DNA from: Flavisolibacter sp.
Lineage (GTDB): Bacteria > Bacteroidota > Bacteroidia > Chitinophagales > Chitinophagaceae
DNA: 7,791 bases
Assembly (NCBI GenBank): GCA_013695175.1
Contig: JACDAZ010000048.1
Span: 1-7,791 of the forward strand
Direction: 5' to 3'
In this document: positions 1 to 6,377 of the stretch, piece by piece
Position numbering within the stretch: position 1 is the first letter of the stretch
Layout of the letters: each line of letters starts with the position of its first letter
The notes under the pieces: model-generated
What the model was told of the DNA's origin: nothing
The model's database searches: none
Seen by the model: the letters and a program-made list of their open reading frames with translations, nothing else
Made by a program: the position numbers and the translations under genes

Positions 1-2
1 GT

Positions 3-107
3 TCAGGTAAAACCCGATACATCCGGTTCAGAAAACTAGAAAATCAGTATGATGCTTTTATTGAAGCTGTTTCTCAACAAATTTTGTTACCACAATCAGC
101 CATGTAA
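3..107 (+). CDS. 3' end of an unrecognised protein-coding gene (partial)
   Basis: An open frame enters from the left edge and runs 34 codons to a TAA stop, ending in ...LLPQSAM. The other two forward frames hit stops within the first 40 bases. The visible tail begins with a short basic, beta-strand-like stretch (TRYIRF) and continues as a probable amphipathic helix (YDAFIEAVSQQIL), a plausible C-terminal element of a small domain. I do not recognise the family. A C-terminal strand-plus-helix of this kind occurs in bacterial PH-like domains, but that is only a guess. It reads in the same direction as the TraB/GumN gene but is separated from it by 131 non-coding bases, so it is probably a separate transcription unit. 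Confidence 0.5.
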   Translation, partial: SGKTRYIRFRKLENQYDAFIEAVSQQILLPQSAM

Positions 108-130
108 GCAATTTAAAGCTGAAATAGTCG

Positions 131-169
131 GCATAGCAATTGAACTAATAACTATTAGCTTGACTATGC
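131..169 (+). terminator. imperfect hairpin, possible terminator of the upstream partial gene
   Basis: Outer arms GCATAG (131-136) and CTATGC (164-169) pair perfectly, and CAA (137-139) can extend the stem with TTG (160-162) across a bulged A. Inner arms CTAATA (145-150) and TATTAG (153-158) are also complementary, though the 2-base gap means the innermost pairs must open. It is followed by T-rich but interrupted sequence (TTCTTGTT), not a clean T-run. It starts 24 bases after the stop at 107, a reasonable place for a terminator. The stem is A+T rich and weak, so it could be chance or an operator-like site. Confidence 0.3.
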
Positions 170-209
170 TTCTTGTTAAACTTACATACAGGAAAGGGTA
201 TTCTACTGC

Positions 210-217
210 TGCCTTTG
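210..217 (+). promoter_or_regulatory. possible Bacteroidota -7 promoter element for the TraB/GumN gene
   Basis: TGCCTTTG matches the Bacteroidota -7 consensus TAnnTTTG at all fixed positions but one (G for A). It lies 21 bases before the ATG at 239, which would leave a short leader containing the A-rich stretch AAAAATAAAAAC directly before the start. I see no convincing -33 TTG at the expected distance; the nearest TTG upstream is about 34 bases away. Treat it as a weak candidate. Confidence 0.3.
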
Positions 218-238
218 TAAATTGCTAAAAATAAAAAC

Positions 239-1144
239 ATGAAAAATGTGGTGTTGTGTGCTTTAATCGTGCTGGTGGGTTTTACCGGTTTTACCCAAAA
301 TAATTCAGATAATACTTTATTATGGCGTGTTAGTGGAAATGGCTTATCACAACCATCTTACATCTTTGGAACCATCCATATGATATGTGCTGATGACATT
401 GAATTAAGCGACAGTCTTAAAGCAGCTATCCGCACTTCAAACCAGGTATATCTTGAACTGGACCTGGATAATATTATGGAGATGCTGAGTGTAGTGAACA
501 AAATGAAAATGAAAGGTGATACCACATTAAGAGATCTACTTACAGCTGAAGAATATACAAAAGTCAAAAACTTTTTTTCTTCACAAAAAGGTATGCTTCC
601 ATTTGCCATGCTTGAAAAATATAAACCTATGCTGGCTGCATCTACCTTAATGCAGGCTTCGCTGCAATGCGAAAAAGCACAGGCAATGGAGCAACTGATC
701 ATGAAAGAAGCTAAATATCACAAGAAGAGTATAAAAGGACTTGAAACTATGGCTTACCAGTTAAGTATATTCGACAGTATACCGTATACTATGCAGGCAA
801 AGCAACTTTATTCCTATGTTGACAATTATGATAATAAAACAGACAATAAAGAATTTGAAGAACTTACAACAGCTTATCGTGAACAACAACTTGATAAACT
901 TGAAGCGTTAACAAAGAAAGATGAATTCGGAATGGAGAGATTTACTGAAATCCTTTTGTACAATCGTAATGAGGCATGGGTAAAAAAATTAAATTCTCTT
1001 TTTGCAAAATCATCTATTGTAGTAGCTGTAGGGGCAGGCCATTTGCCTGGTGAAAAAGGAATTTTAAATTTATTAAAATTGGCAGGTTATACTGTTGAGC
1101 CGGTTGAAAATGTGATGTTGAAAAAAAATGAAAAGCAGATATAA
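239..1144 (+). CDS. TraB/GumN family protein, exported
   Basis: This is a TraB/GumN-type protein of 301 residues, about the usual length for the bacterial family. A signal peptide is visible at residues 1-19 (Lys, then a hydrophobic run VVLCALIVLVGFTGF, probable cleavage before Gln20), so it acts in the periplasm or outside. Family hallmarks follow in order: the first GTIH motif at residues 44-47, a conserved acidic stretch LELDLD near residue 73, an NRNEAW segment before the end of the domain, and the second motif GAGHLPG at 265-271 followed by a GILNLLKLAGYTVEPV tail. In the related Tiki proteins, GxxH motifs and glutamates bind metal for proteolysis; whether this member is a protease is unknown. 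The start has no Shine-Dalgarno but an A-rich leader. It is convergent with the neighbouring block and probably unrelated to it. Confidence 0.9.
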   Translation: MKNVVLCALIVLVGFTGFTQNNSDNTLLWRVSGNGLSQPSYIFGTIHMICADDIELSDSLKAAIRTSNQVYLELDLDNIMEMLSVVNKMKMKGDTTLRDLLTAEEYTKVKNFFSSQKGMLPFAMLEKYKPMLAASTLMQASLQCEKAQAMEQLIMKEAKYHKKSIKGLETMAYQLSIFDSIPYTMQAKQLYSYVDNYDNKTDNKEFEELTTAYREQQLDKLEALTKKDEFGMERFTEILLYNRNEAWVKKLNSLFAKSSIVVAVGAGHLPGEKGILNLLKLAGYTVEPVENVMLKKNEKQI

Positions 1145-1151
1145 TACTAAC

Positions 1152-1925
1152 TTATTGTGCCGACCATCCTCCATCTATAGGTAGTGCTGTTCCGGTGAGT
1201 GTAGACGCATCATCGGAAGCCAGGAACAAACACAAAGCAGCAATGCTTTCAATAGATACAAAATCTTTAATCGCCTGCTTCTTTAATATTACTTTTTCTA
1301 TTACTTCATTTTCAGGTAATCCATGCACAATAGCCTGATCACGGATCTGGTTTTGAACCAGGGGTGTTTTTACATAACCCGGACAAATAGCATTACAGGT
1401 TATGCCAAATGGAGCCCCTTCTAATGCCGCTGTTTTAGTAAATCCTACAATACCATGTTTAGCGGCTACATAAGCACTTTTATATTCAGATGCAAATAAC
1501 CCATGTGCTGATGCAATATTGATAATGCGTCCAAATTTTTGGTTTTTCATATAGGGCCAAACAGCTTTAGTAAGATGAAAAGCAGAACTAAGGTTTATGG
1601 CAATAATGTTGTTCCATTTTTCTTCCGGAAAATCTTCAATTGGAGCAACATATTGTATGCCGGCATTATTAACCAATATATCAATCACCCCAAATTTTTC
1701 AATTGATTGTTGTACCATATCTCTCAATGATGCAGGCTCTAACATATTTGCAGGGAAAAATAAATGTTGTATAGAAAATTTATCTGCTACATCAGCGGCT
1801 ATTTCTGCACCATTGTGTTCAAGTCCATTAAATATAATATTGCAACCTTTTTCTGCAAATGCTTTTGCAATGCCTAATCCTATTCCACTTGTGCTGCCGG
1901 TTATTAAAACAGTTTTTTTGTTCAT
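1152..1925 (-). CDS. bdhA: D-3-hydroxybutyrate dehydrogenase (SDR family)
   Basis: This cytoplasmic enzyme oxidises (R)-3-hydroxybutyrate to acetoacetate with NAD+ (EC 1.1.1.30). Numbered from ATG at 1925 (257 residues), it shows the cofactor motif TGSTSGIG (9-16), NNAG (86-89), and the catalytic set Asn111, Ser139, Tyr152 and Lys156. It also carries features that separate this enzyme from other short-chain dehydrogenases: NAGIQYVAPIEDFP, CNAICPGYVKTPLV and the C-terminus DGGWSAQ. Gln91, His141, Lys149 and Gln193 fall at constant offset on the substrate-carboxylate residues known from the Pseudomonas fragi enzyme (Gln94, His144, Lys152, Gln196), as I recall them. A TTG two codons upstream (1931) could extend it by two residues, but the ATG is preferred. 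It is the last gene of the minus-strand block, starting 20 bases after the hydrolase stop, so it is very likely co-transcribed. Confidence 0.95.
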   Translation of the reverse strand: MNKKTVLITGSTSGIGLGIAKAFAEKGCNIIFNGLEHNGAEIAADVADKFSIQHLFFPANMLEPASLRDMVQQSIEKFGVIDILVNNAGIQYVAPIEDFPEEKWNNIIAINLSSAFHLTKAVWPYMKNQKFGRIINIASAHGLFASEYKSAYVAAKHGIVGFTKTAALEGAPFGITCNAICPGYVKTPLVQNQIRDQAIVHGLPENEVIEKVILKKQAIKDFVSIESIAALCLFLASDDASTLTGTALPIDGGWSAQ

Positions 1926-1945
1926 GATCAAAATATTTGCAGAAA

Positions 1946-2812
1946 CTACTTGTTTTCTTCATACAAAAAATAGCGAATAGCTTCAACTATTTCTTTTGCT
2001 CCTTTCCCATATAGCATGGTCTGGTGATTACCCGGCACTTTTACATATAAACAATCCTGCATCATGTTTACGGTTTCCATAGCATTTTCCTCAGGTAATA
2101 AAGCTGCATCTAAAGTATAAACTCCCGGGCCATTAATAAGCAATGAAGACTGTTTTATATTTTGAATATACTCCAGCCATGGATACTCTAAACCACCGTT
2201 AACAGCTTCTGACATATGAGATAATTGTGGGACAGGTGTTACAGTACCATTACCATTGTCTTTGATGTCTGCCTTGTAATAACTTGCCATTTGTGGATCC
2301 CAAAAATTCAAATATGGTGCTGATTTTACTTTTTCAATATAATTATCTAAAGATGAAAAACTTTGACCAAGCCTGCTTAAGGCCGGCACCAGCATTTCCT
2401 TTGTATTGGAATGCATACGGGCAGCTGCATCTATTAAAATAAGTTTTTCAACACGTTCTGGATGATTGGCAGCCGTATACAAACTTAATAAGGCACCAAA
2501 AGAATGACCCCCTATGATTGCAGAAGAAATTTTTAAGGTATCCATTAAACCTAAGATGTCCTTAGCATGATCTTTCATCGAATAACCTGTAGATGGTTGA
2601 TCACTTTTACCACGACCACGCAGATCAACTGAAATGACATGAAAAGCAGGAGCCAGGCCTTCAGCAATTAGTCCATTAAATGCATGTGCATTTGCTGTTA
2701 ATCCATGCATTAAAATAATCGTAGGACCACTTCCTTTATATTCAAGATAATGCAAGCTTATACCATTGGTGTCAACAAAATTACTTGCTGCATGTACAGA
2801 ACTTTTTTGCAT
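1946..2812 (-). CDS. alpha/beta hydrolase, cytoplasmic
   Basis: A 288-residue alpha/beta-fold hydrolase without a signal peptide, so presumably cytoplasmic. Visible elements in order are the oxyanion-hole HGLT after strand 3 (residues 36-39), the DLRGRGKSD turn (63-71), the nucleophile elbow GGHSFGA with Ser104, a helical cap region around 135-215, and the catalytic His263 in PGNHQTM. The usual acid after strand 7 is not obvious: the segment reads LLINGPGVYTLDAALLPEE, so Asp235 is a candidate, with Asp128 after strand 6 as an alternative. The family includes esterases, lactonases, dehalogenases and C-C hydrolases, and sequence alone does not choose among them. Its place directly before 3-hydroxybutyrate dehydrogenase suggests an esterase that releases 3-hydroxybutyrate inside the cell (inference). 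The ATG lies only 13 bases after a strong hairpin, and no other ATG start would keep the domain intact. Confidence 0.9.
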   Translation of the reverse strand: MQKSSVHAASNFVDTNGISLHYLEYKGSGPTIILMHGLTANAHAFNGLIAEGLAPAFHVISVDLRGRGKSDQPSTGYSMKDHAKDILGLMDTLKISSAIIGGHSFGALLSLYTAANHPERVEKLILIDAAARMHSNTKEMLVPALSRLGQSFSSLDNYIEKVKSAPYLNFWDPQMASYYKADIKDNGNGTVTPVPQLSHMSEAVNGGLEYPWLEYIQNIKQSSLLINGPGVYTLDAALLPEENAMETVNMMQDCLYVKVPGNHQTMLYGKGAKEIVEAIRYFLYEENK

Positions 2813-2819
2813 AAAGTAT

Positions 2820-2855
2820 TTTAAAAAAGGTTGGTACCAAAAAGTACCAACCTTT
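2820..2855 (-). terminator. intrinsic terminator or attenuator between receptor and hydrolase genes
   Basis: A perfect 12-bp inverted repeat, AAAGGTTGGTAC / GTACCAACCTTT, occupies 2826-2837 and 2844-2855 with a 6-base loop. Read on the minus strand, the stem ends in a run of six T (2828-2823), three of them inside the stem, which is the layout of a Rho-independent terminator. On the plus strand the stem is followed by only three T and then A, so it is oriented for the minus-strand block. It begins 14 bases after the receptor stop and ends 13 bases before the next ATG. A palindromic protein-binding operator is an alternative reading. Confidence 0.7.
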
Positions 2856-2869
2856 AAAAAACAAGAATG

Positions 2870-5425
2870 TTATTTTCTGAAAGTTGGTATCGTTGCTTTT
2901 ACTTCAACAGAATATAATCTGCCTATAGAAGGTGAGCCAACAAATTCCCTTTGTTCTACATCAAATATATTGCTGATACTACCACCTACACTTAAAAATT
3001 CAGAAAACTTATAACCGGTGCTTAAATCAAAGGTTGTAAAGCCACCAAGTGCTCCATGATTAAAATTCTTAAAATAATTACGTGGCTGGTTGTTGATTGG
3101 ATTAATGCCGCCGTAAACAACACCTCTTCTTCCTTCACCTTCCGCAGTTCCGATCTGGCTGCCACTATAAAAATCATATTGTTGTATCCAACGACCTCCA
3201 ATATTCAGATATGCTTTTCCATCAAATAAATTTTGAAAATTTAATCCGGCTACTACTCTGTGACGTGGAGCATTTAAATTTCTTTCTTCCAGAGATACAA
3301 AACCATCCCTGTTAGCATCATTTTTTATATTTTCCTCTGTTATGTCTGATCCAAACCACGAATACTTAACAGTAAAATTGGAAGTTCCACTGAAATAATA
3401 ATTCACACCAAGGTCCACACCATAAGAAGTTACTTCGCCATAATTAAAGTAAGTTAAAAAAGCAGCTCCGGCTAATTGTCCTGAACTATTAACAGTACCA
3501 GGGATCAACAATTTGGATTGATCAATGGGTATATCTCCAACACTTAATGCTCTCCCACCAACAGTGATTGCAGGACTCAAAAAGTTTTTACTCTTTCCAT
3601 AGTAACCATTGATATCTATATATAGTTTTTCAGCAATAGTTCCTTTATATCCTGCTTCCCAGGTGCTGATCTGTTCCGGTTGTAATGATACTGTTACCTG
3701 CCTGGCACCCTCATCGTTTACAGAAGCTCCATTAGGAATATAGTGTACACCACTGCCGTTTCCGAACACTAAACCAAATACACTGGCACGTTGAAATAAA
3801 ATGATTGGTGCCGCATAGGCTTTAGCCCATGTTAAACGTACTGCACCACCGGGTACACCTTTTACTAAACCTACTTTGGGAGCAAACATATTTCCGAACA
3901 AGCTATGATTATCAAGTCTTGCAGCTGTTACAATCTTAAAATCAGCAGGTAATGTTTTTTCTAATTGTAAGGCACCACCATATTGTGTGATCTCAAAAGT
4001 TTGATTAGCATCTATTAAACTGGTACCAAAAGTTTTTGGATTATCTTTTTGATAAGTAGCGCCTGCAACTGCATATAAACCCAGGTTCTCAAAAGTATAA
4101 TTGTATTGTGCTTCTCCGTTAAAGCGTTTTGATTCTTCTTTAAAACGGTTTCCTAAACGGGTAGCAAACACCTGCGCTTCATCAGGAAAAAGAAAGTGTC
4201 GTGGATCTGAACGATCTGTAATGGTACTATGTGTGCGGTTCCAGAAATCTCTTGTATAACCCGGTATACCGTATGATTGTCCCACATTGGTCCATGTTTC
4301 ATAAGCCTGTGCAAAAAAGCGTGGACTTACAAAACGTGCCTGTATATAAGAAAATGTCCAGTCTCTGATTTGATTACGACCTGTATTGTTTACACTAAGG
4401 AAATCATTTTTACTACCGCCATAAGAAACAATAATATCTGAAGAAGGAGTTACACTATAATAAGCATGTGCTTCACCTCTTAAGTGTTTAAAACGAAAAG
4501 AAGGTATACGCTCCGGAATAGCTACCGCCGGACCAAATACACCACCACCGGCATATATACTGTCATAAAATTCAAATTCTTTTCCACTCGTATGTTCACC
4601 TGTTAATTTATAAGCCCATTTGTTATTGATCTTATGTGCATGCCTGAAACGACCACTAAACACATCCTGGTTACCACGGGTAAGAACAAGTGTAGTGCCT
4701 TCATACCTGCGGGGATCTTTTGTAATAGTATTGGCAACACCATTATGAGCATTTGGACCATATAACGCTGAATTAGGTCCTAATACAATTTCTAATCTTT
4801 CAATATCTTCTTTAACAACTGTATTCATTATACCTGATGGTAATCCACTGCCACCTGCCATCATGCTGTTACGGCCGTCTGTCATTTGAAAGAACTTTGC
4901 ATTAAAGGCATTACTGAATCCTCGTGCATTAATACCAACTCCGGCAACACCCGTTCTGTAAAATTCTACACCTTGTATCTTGGAAGCCAGCTCGCCGGGA
5001 TTATGTCCTGCAACCTGCTCAAGGTCTCTTGCATTAATAACGGAAATTGATGCCGGTGCTCTTGTAATTTTTTCCGGTCTTCTTGATGCAGTAACTACCA
5101 CTTCATCACTCACCCTTGAAGAAGTAGATAATGTAACGTCAACATTAGTTGTAGCATCAGTTACCCTTACTGACCTGATTACATCTGCATATCCAACAAA
5201 AGAAATAATCAGGGCTACATTTCCCGTTCTTACATTGGAAAAACTAAACATACCTGCGTTATCAGTTGCAGTTGATGCACCTGTTTCCCGGATGGTAACA
5301 GTAGCACCTGCAAGAGGTTCATTAGTATTGTTATCTGTAACCTTACCGGTTATTCTTCCGGAGGTTTGTGCCCAGCTAACAGTATAAACTGTTATAGCAA
5401 ATAATAGCAGTAGAAACTTTCTCAT
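2870..5425 (-). CDS. TonB-dependent outer-membrane receptor with carboxypeptidase-regulatory-like domain
   Basis: An outer-membrane active transporter powered by TonB-ExbBD. Numbered from the ATG at 5425 (851 residues), it has a signal peptide at 1-19 (RKFLLLLFAITVYTVSWA, then Gln), a carboxypeptidase-D-regulatory-like beta-sandwich at about 23-99 (GKVTDNNTNEPLAGATV, then VGY), a TonB box DEVVVTA at 107-113, a plug domain at about 117-238 containing GPNSALYG (216-223), and a beta-barrel to the end. An EF-hand-like loop lies at 703-714. An in-frame ATG at 5446 would add seven residues (MYIKTTT) before the signal peptide; the internal ATG is preferred because it gives a normal signal peptide and has an A-rich leader. 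There is no adjacent SusD gene, so it is not a typical SusCD glycan importer. It follows the exported hydrolase by 28 bases. The substrate is not readable; the context suggests an ester or hydroxy-acid compound. Confidence 0.96.
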   Translation of the reverse strand: MRKFLLLLFAITVYTVSWAQTSGRITGKVTDNNTNEPLAGATVTIRETGASTATDNAGMFSFSNVRTGNVALIISFVGYADVIRSVRVTDATTNVDVTLSTSSRVSDEVVVTASRRPEKITRAPASISVINARDLEQVAGHNPGELASKIQGVEFYRTGVAGVGINARGFSNAFNAKFFQMTDGRNSMMAGGSGLPSGIMNTVVKEDIERLEIVLGPNSALYGPNAHNGVANTITKDPRRYEGTTLVLTRGNQDVFSGRFRHAHKINNKWAYKLTGEHTSGKEFEFYDSIYAGGGVFGPAVAIPERIPSFRFKHLRGEAHAYYSVTPSSDIIVSYGGSKNDFLSVNNTGRNQIRDWTFSYIQARFVSPRFFAQAYETWTNVGQSYGIPGYTRDFWNRTHSTITDRSDPRHFLFPDEAQVFATRLGNRFKEESKRFNGEAQYNYTFENLGLYAVAGATYQKDNPKTFGTSLIDANQTFEITQYGGALQLEKTLPADFKIVTAARLDNHSLFGNMFAPKVGLVKGVPGGAVRLTWAKAYAAPIILFQRASVFGLVFGNGSGVHYIPNGASVNDEGARQVTVSLQPEQISTWEAGYKGTIAEKLYIDINGYYGKSKNFLSPAITVGGRALSVGDIPIDQSKLLIPGTVNSSGQLAGAAFLTYFNYGEVTSYGVDLGVNYYFSGTSNFTVKYSWFGSDITEENIKNDANRDGFVSLEERNLNAPRHRVVAGLNFQNLFDGKAYLNIGGRWIQQYDFYSGSQIGTAEGEGRRGVVYGGINPINNQPRNYFKNFNHGALGGFTTFDLSTGYKFSEFLSVGGSISNIFDVEQREFVGSPSIGRLYSVEVKATIPTFRK
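3284..3319 (-). other. EF-hand-like calcium-binding loop inside the TonB-dependent receptor
   Basis: The 12 residues DANRDGFVSLEE (703-714 of the receptor) fit the EF-hand loop pattern at every key place: Asp1, Asn3, Asp5, Gly6, hydrophobic 8 and Glu12. The segment follows a predicted barrel strand (NFTVKYSWFG) and precedes another (RVVAGLNF), so it probably sits on a loop between strands. Calcium binding is an inference from the pattern only; the flanking EF helices are not evident. Confidence 0.6.
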
Positions 5426-5453
5426 AGTTGTTGTTTTTATGTACATTAAATAT

Positions 5454-6377
5454 TTAGTTTAAAAATTGTTTTATTGCTGCATTCACTTCCTGCCATTTTT
5501 CGTATTGAAGCAAATGACCGGCTTCTTTTATTTGAACTATTTTATTTTTTTTTATTGCCATACCGGCTTCATCTAATAACTGTTGTCTTGTAATATTGGG
5601 GTGTAAAAATTTGTTAGGAATAAGAGCATCATTTTCACCAAACAAAATGAGTACTGGCTGCTTTACTTGATTTAGTTTATTCTTTACAGGGTGGTGAAGC
5701 ATTCCTTTTATTCCATTGGATACAGTTTGAGTGTATATTTTAAATTCAGGGCAAGTCTTTAAACGTAACCTGTCCTGTATTAATATTTCCGCGTCCTCAG
5801 GAATTTGATAAAAGTTTTGTTTGTAGTTTGTTCGAATGACAGCTTCTTCCTGCTTTTCAAATACTTCTGGTTTTGTTGCATTGATTAATAATTGTGCTTC
5901 TGCCTCAGTAAAAGATTCTAATCCTGCAGGAGCTAACAGTATTAATTTTTTAATTTGTTTGGGATGTGAAAGAGCAGCAATGATTGCAATTTGACCACCC
6001 ATAGAATGACCGGCAATTGTGGCTTTTTTTATTTTTTTCTTCTTTATAAATTCTACAATTGCATTTGCATAAAATTGCAGGTAATCTTCTCCGGCATTAA
6101 AGTTTTGAATAGAATGACCATAACCTGGAAGATCTATTGCTATTACATTATAATGATTAGATAGTTCCTTCACATTTTTTGTCCAGTGTAACAGGTTACC
6201 ACCAAGGCCATGAATAAATATTAATGATTTTCCTTTACCCGCTTCTACATAAGCAATGCTTAAACTATTGCTTAACTGTATTTTTTGTACAGGTAAATCA
6301 TAAACAGGCAAACAAGCATCTTGTGAGAAGCTATGCCTGCACAGTAGCAGTATCCATATGAACCACCATTTCTTCAT
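5454..6377 (-). CDS. alpha/beta hydrolase with signal peptide (periplasmic or secreted)
   Basis: A 307-residue alpha/beta hydrolase with an export signal at residues 1-18 (KK, hydrophobic WWFIWILLL, cleavage probably between Ser18 and Gln19). The catalytic elements are clear: oxyanion motif HGLGG (56-60), DLPGYGHS turn (82-89), nucleophile elbow AGHSMGG with Ser125, acid Asp250 in GENDALIP, and His288 in AGHLLQYE. Between Ser125 and Asp250 lies a helical cap (about 150-230). The substrate is unknown; the fold fits an ester hydrolase working in the periplasm on material delivered by the receptor encoded just downstream. The first 47 bases overlap the symporter gene in another frame, and moving the start downstream would destroy the signal peptide, so the overlap appears real and suggests translational coupling. 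There is no Shine-Dalgarno; the leader is A-rich (GTAAAAATAAAC). The gene contains one A9 and two A7 runs on its coding strand. Confidence 0.92.
   Translation of the reverse strand: MKKWWFIWILLLCRHSFSQDACLPVYDLPVQKIQLSNSLSIAYVEAGKGKSLIFIHGLGGNLLHWTKNVKELSNHYNVIAIDLPGYGHSIQNFNAGEDYLQFYANAIVEFIKKKKIKKATIAGHSMGGQIAIIAALSHPKQIKKLILLAPAGLESFTEAEAQLLINATKPEVFEKQEEAVIRTNYKQNFYQIPEDAEILIQDRLRLKTCPEFKIYTQTVSNGIKGMLHHPVKNKLNQVKQPVLILFGENDALIPNKFLHPNITRQQLLDEAGMAIKKNKIVQIKEAGHLLQYEKWQEVNAAIKQFLN
6331..6377 (-). other. 47-bp same-strand gene overlap (symporter tail / hydrolase signal peptide)
   Basis: The same bases are read in two frames. One frame encodes the last cytoplasmic residues of the symporter, ending ...MVVHMDTATVQA before TAG. 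The other encodes the hydrolase signal peptide MKKWWFIWILLLCRHS. The hydrolase ATG lies inside the symporter coding sequence, so initiation probably depends on ribosomes finishing or re-initiating from the upstream gene. Confidence 0.8.

Noticed and set aside
358..702. A 114-codon open frame on the minus strand inside the TraB/GumN gene
   Set aside because: It is antisense to conserved family motifs and its Ser- and Ile-rich product is what a complementary strand gives.
239..1144. TraB/GumN gene as a member of the hydroxybutyrate block
   Set aside because: It is on the opposite strand, has its own leader and possible promoter, and the family has no known link to that metabolism.
1597..1980. 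A 127-codon open frame on the plus strand across the dehydrogenase start
   Set aside because: It is opposite the cofactor-binding half of a clear dehydrogenase and shows no family features.
2244..2270. DNGNGTV stretch in the second hydrolase as a calcium loop
   Set aside because: It lacks the 1-3-5-12 acidic spacing of an EF-hand and looks like an ordinary Gly-rich turn in the cap region.
2835..2846. TACTTTTTG in the hairpin (minus strand) as a Bacteroidota -7 promoter for the second hydrolase
   Set aside because: It is one base too long for TAnnTTTG and its position is fully explained by the hairpin; the upstream TTG spacing is also poor.
2766..3014. An 82-codon plus-strand frame running through the hairpin at 2826-2855
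   Set aside because: It spans two gene ends and a terminator-like structure on the other strand, with no initiation context or recognisable protein.
4980..5387. A 135-codon open frame on the plus strand inside the receptor gene
   Set aside because: It lies wholly opposite the signal peptide, regulatory-like domain and start of the plug of a well-supported gene and has no recognisable domain; its low-complexity Thr/Val/Ser/Leu composition reflects the opposite strand.
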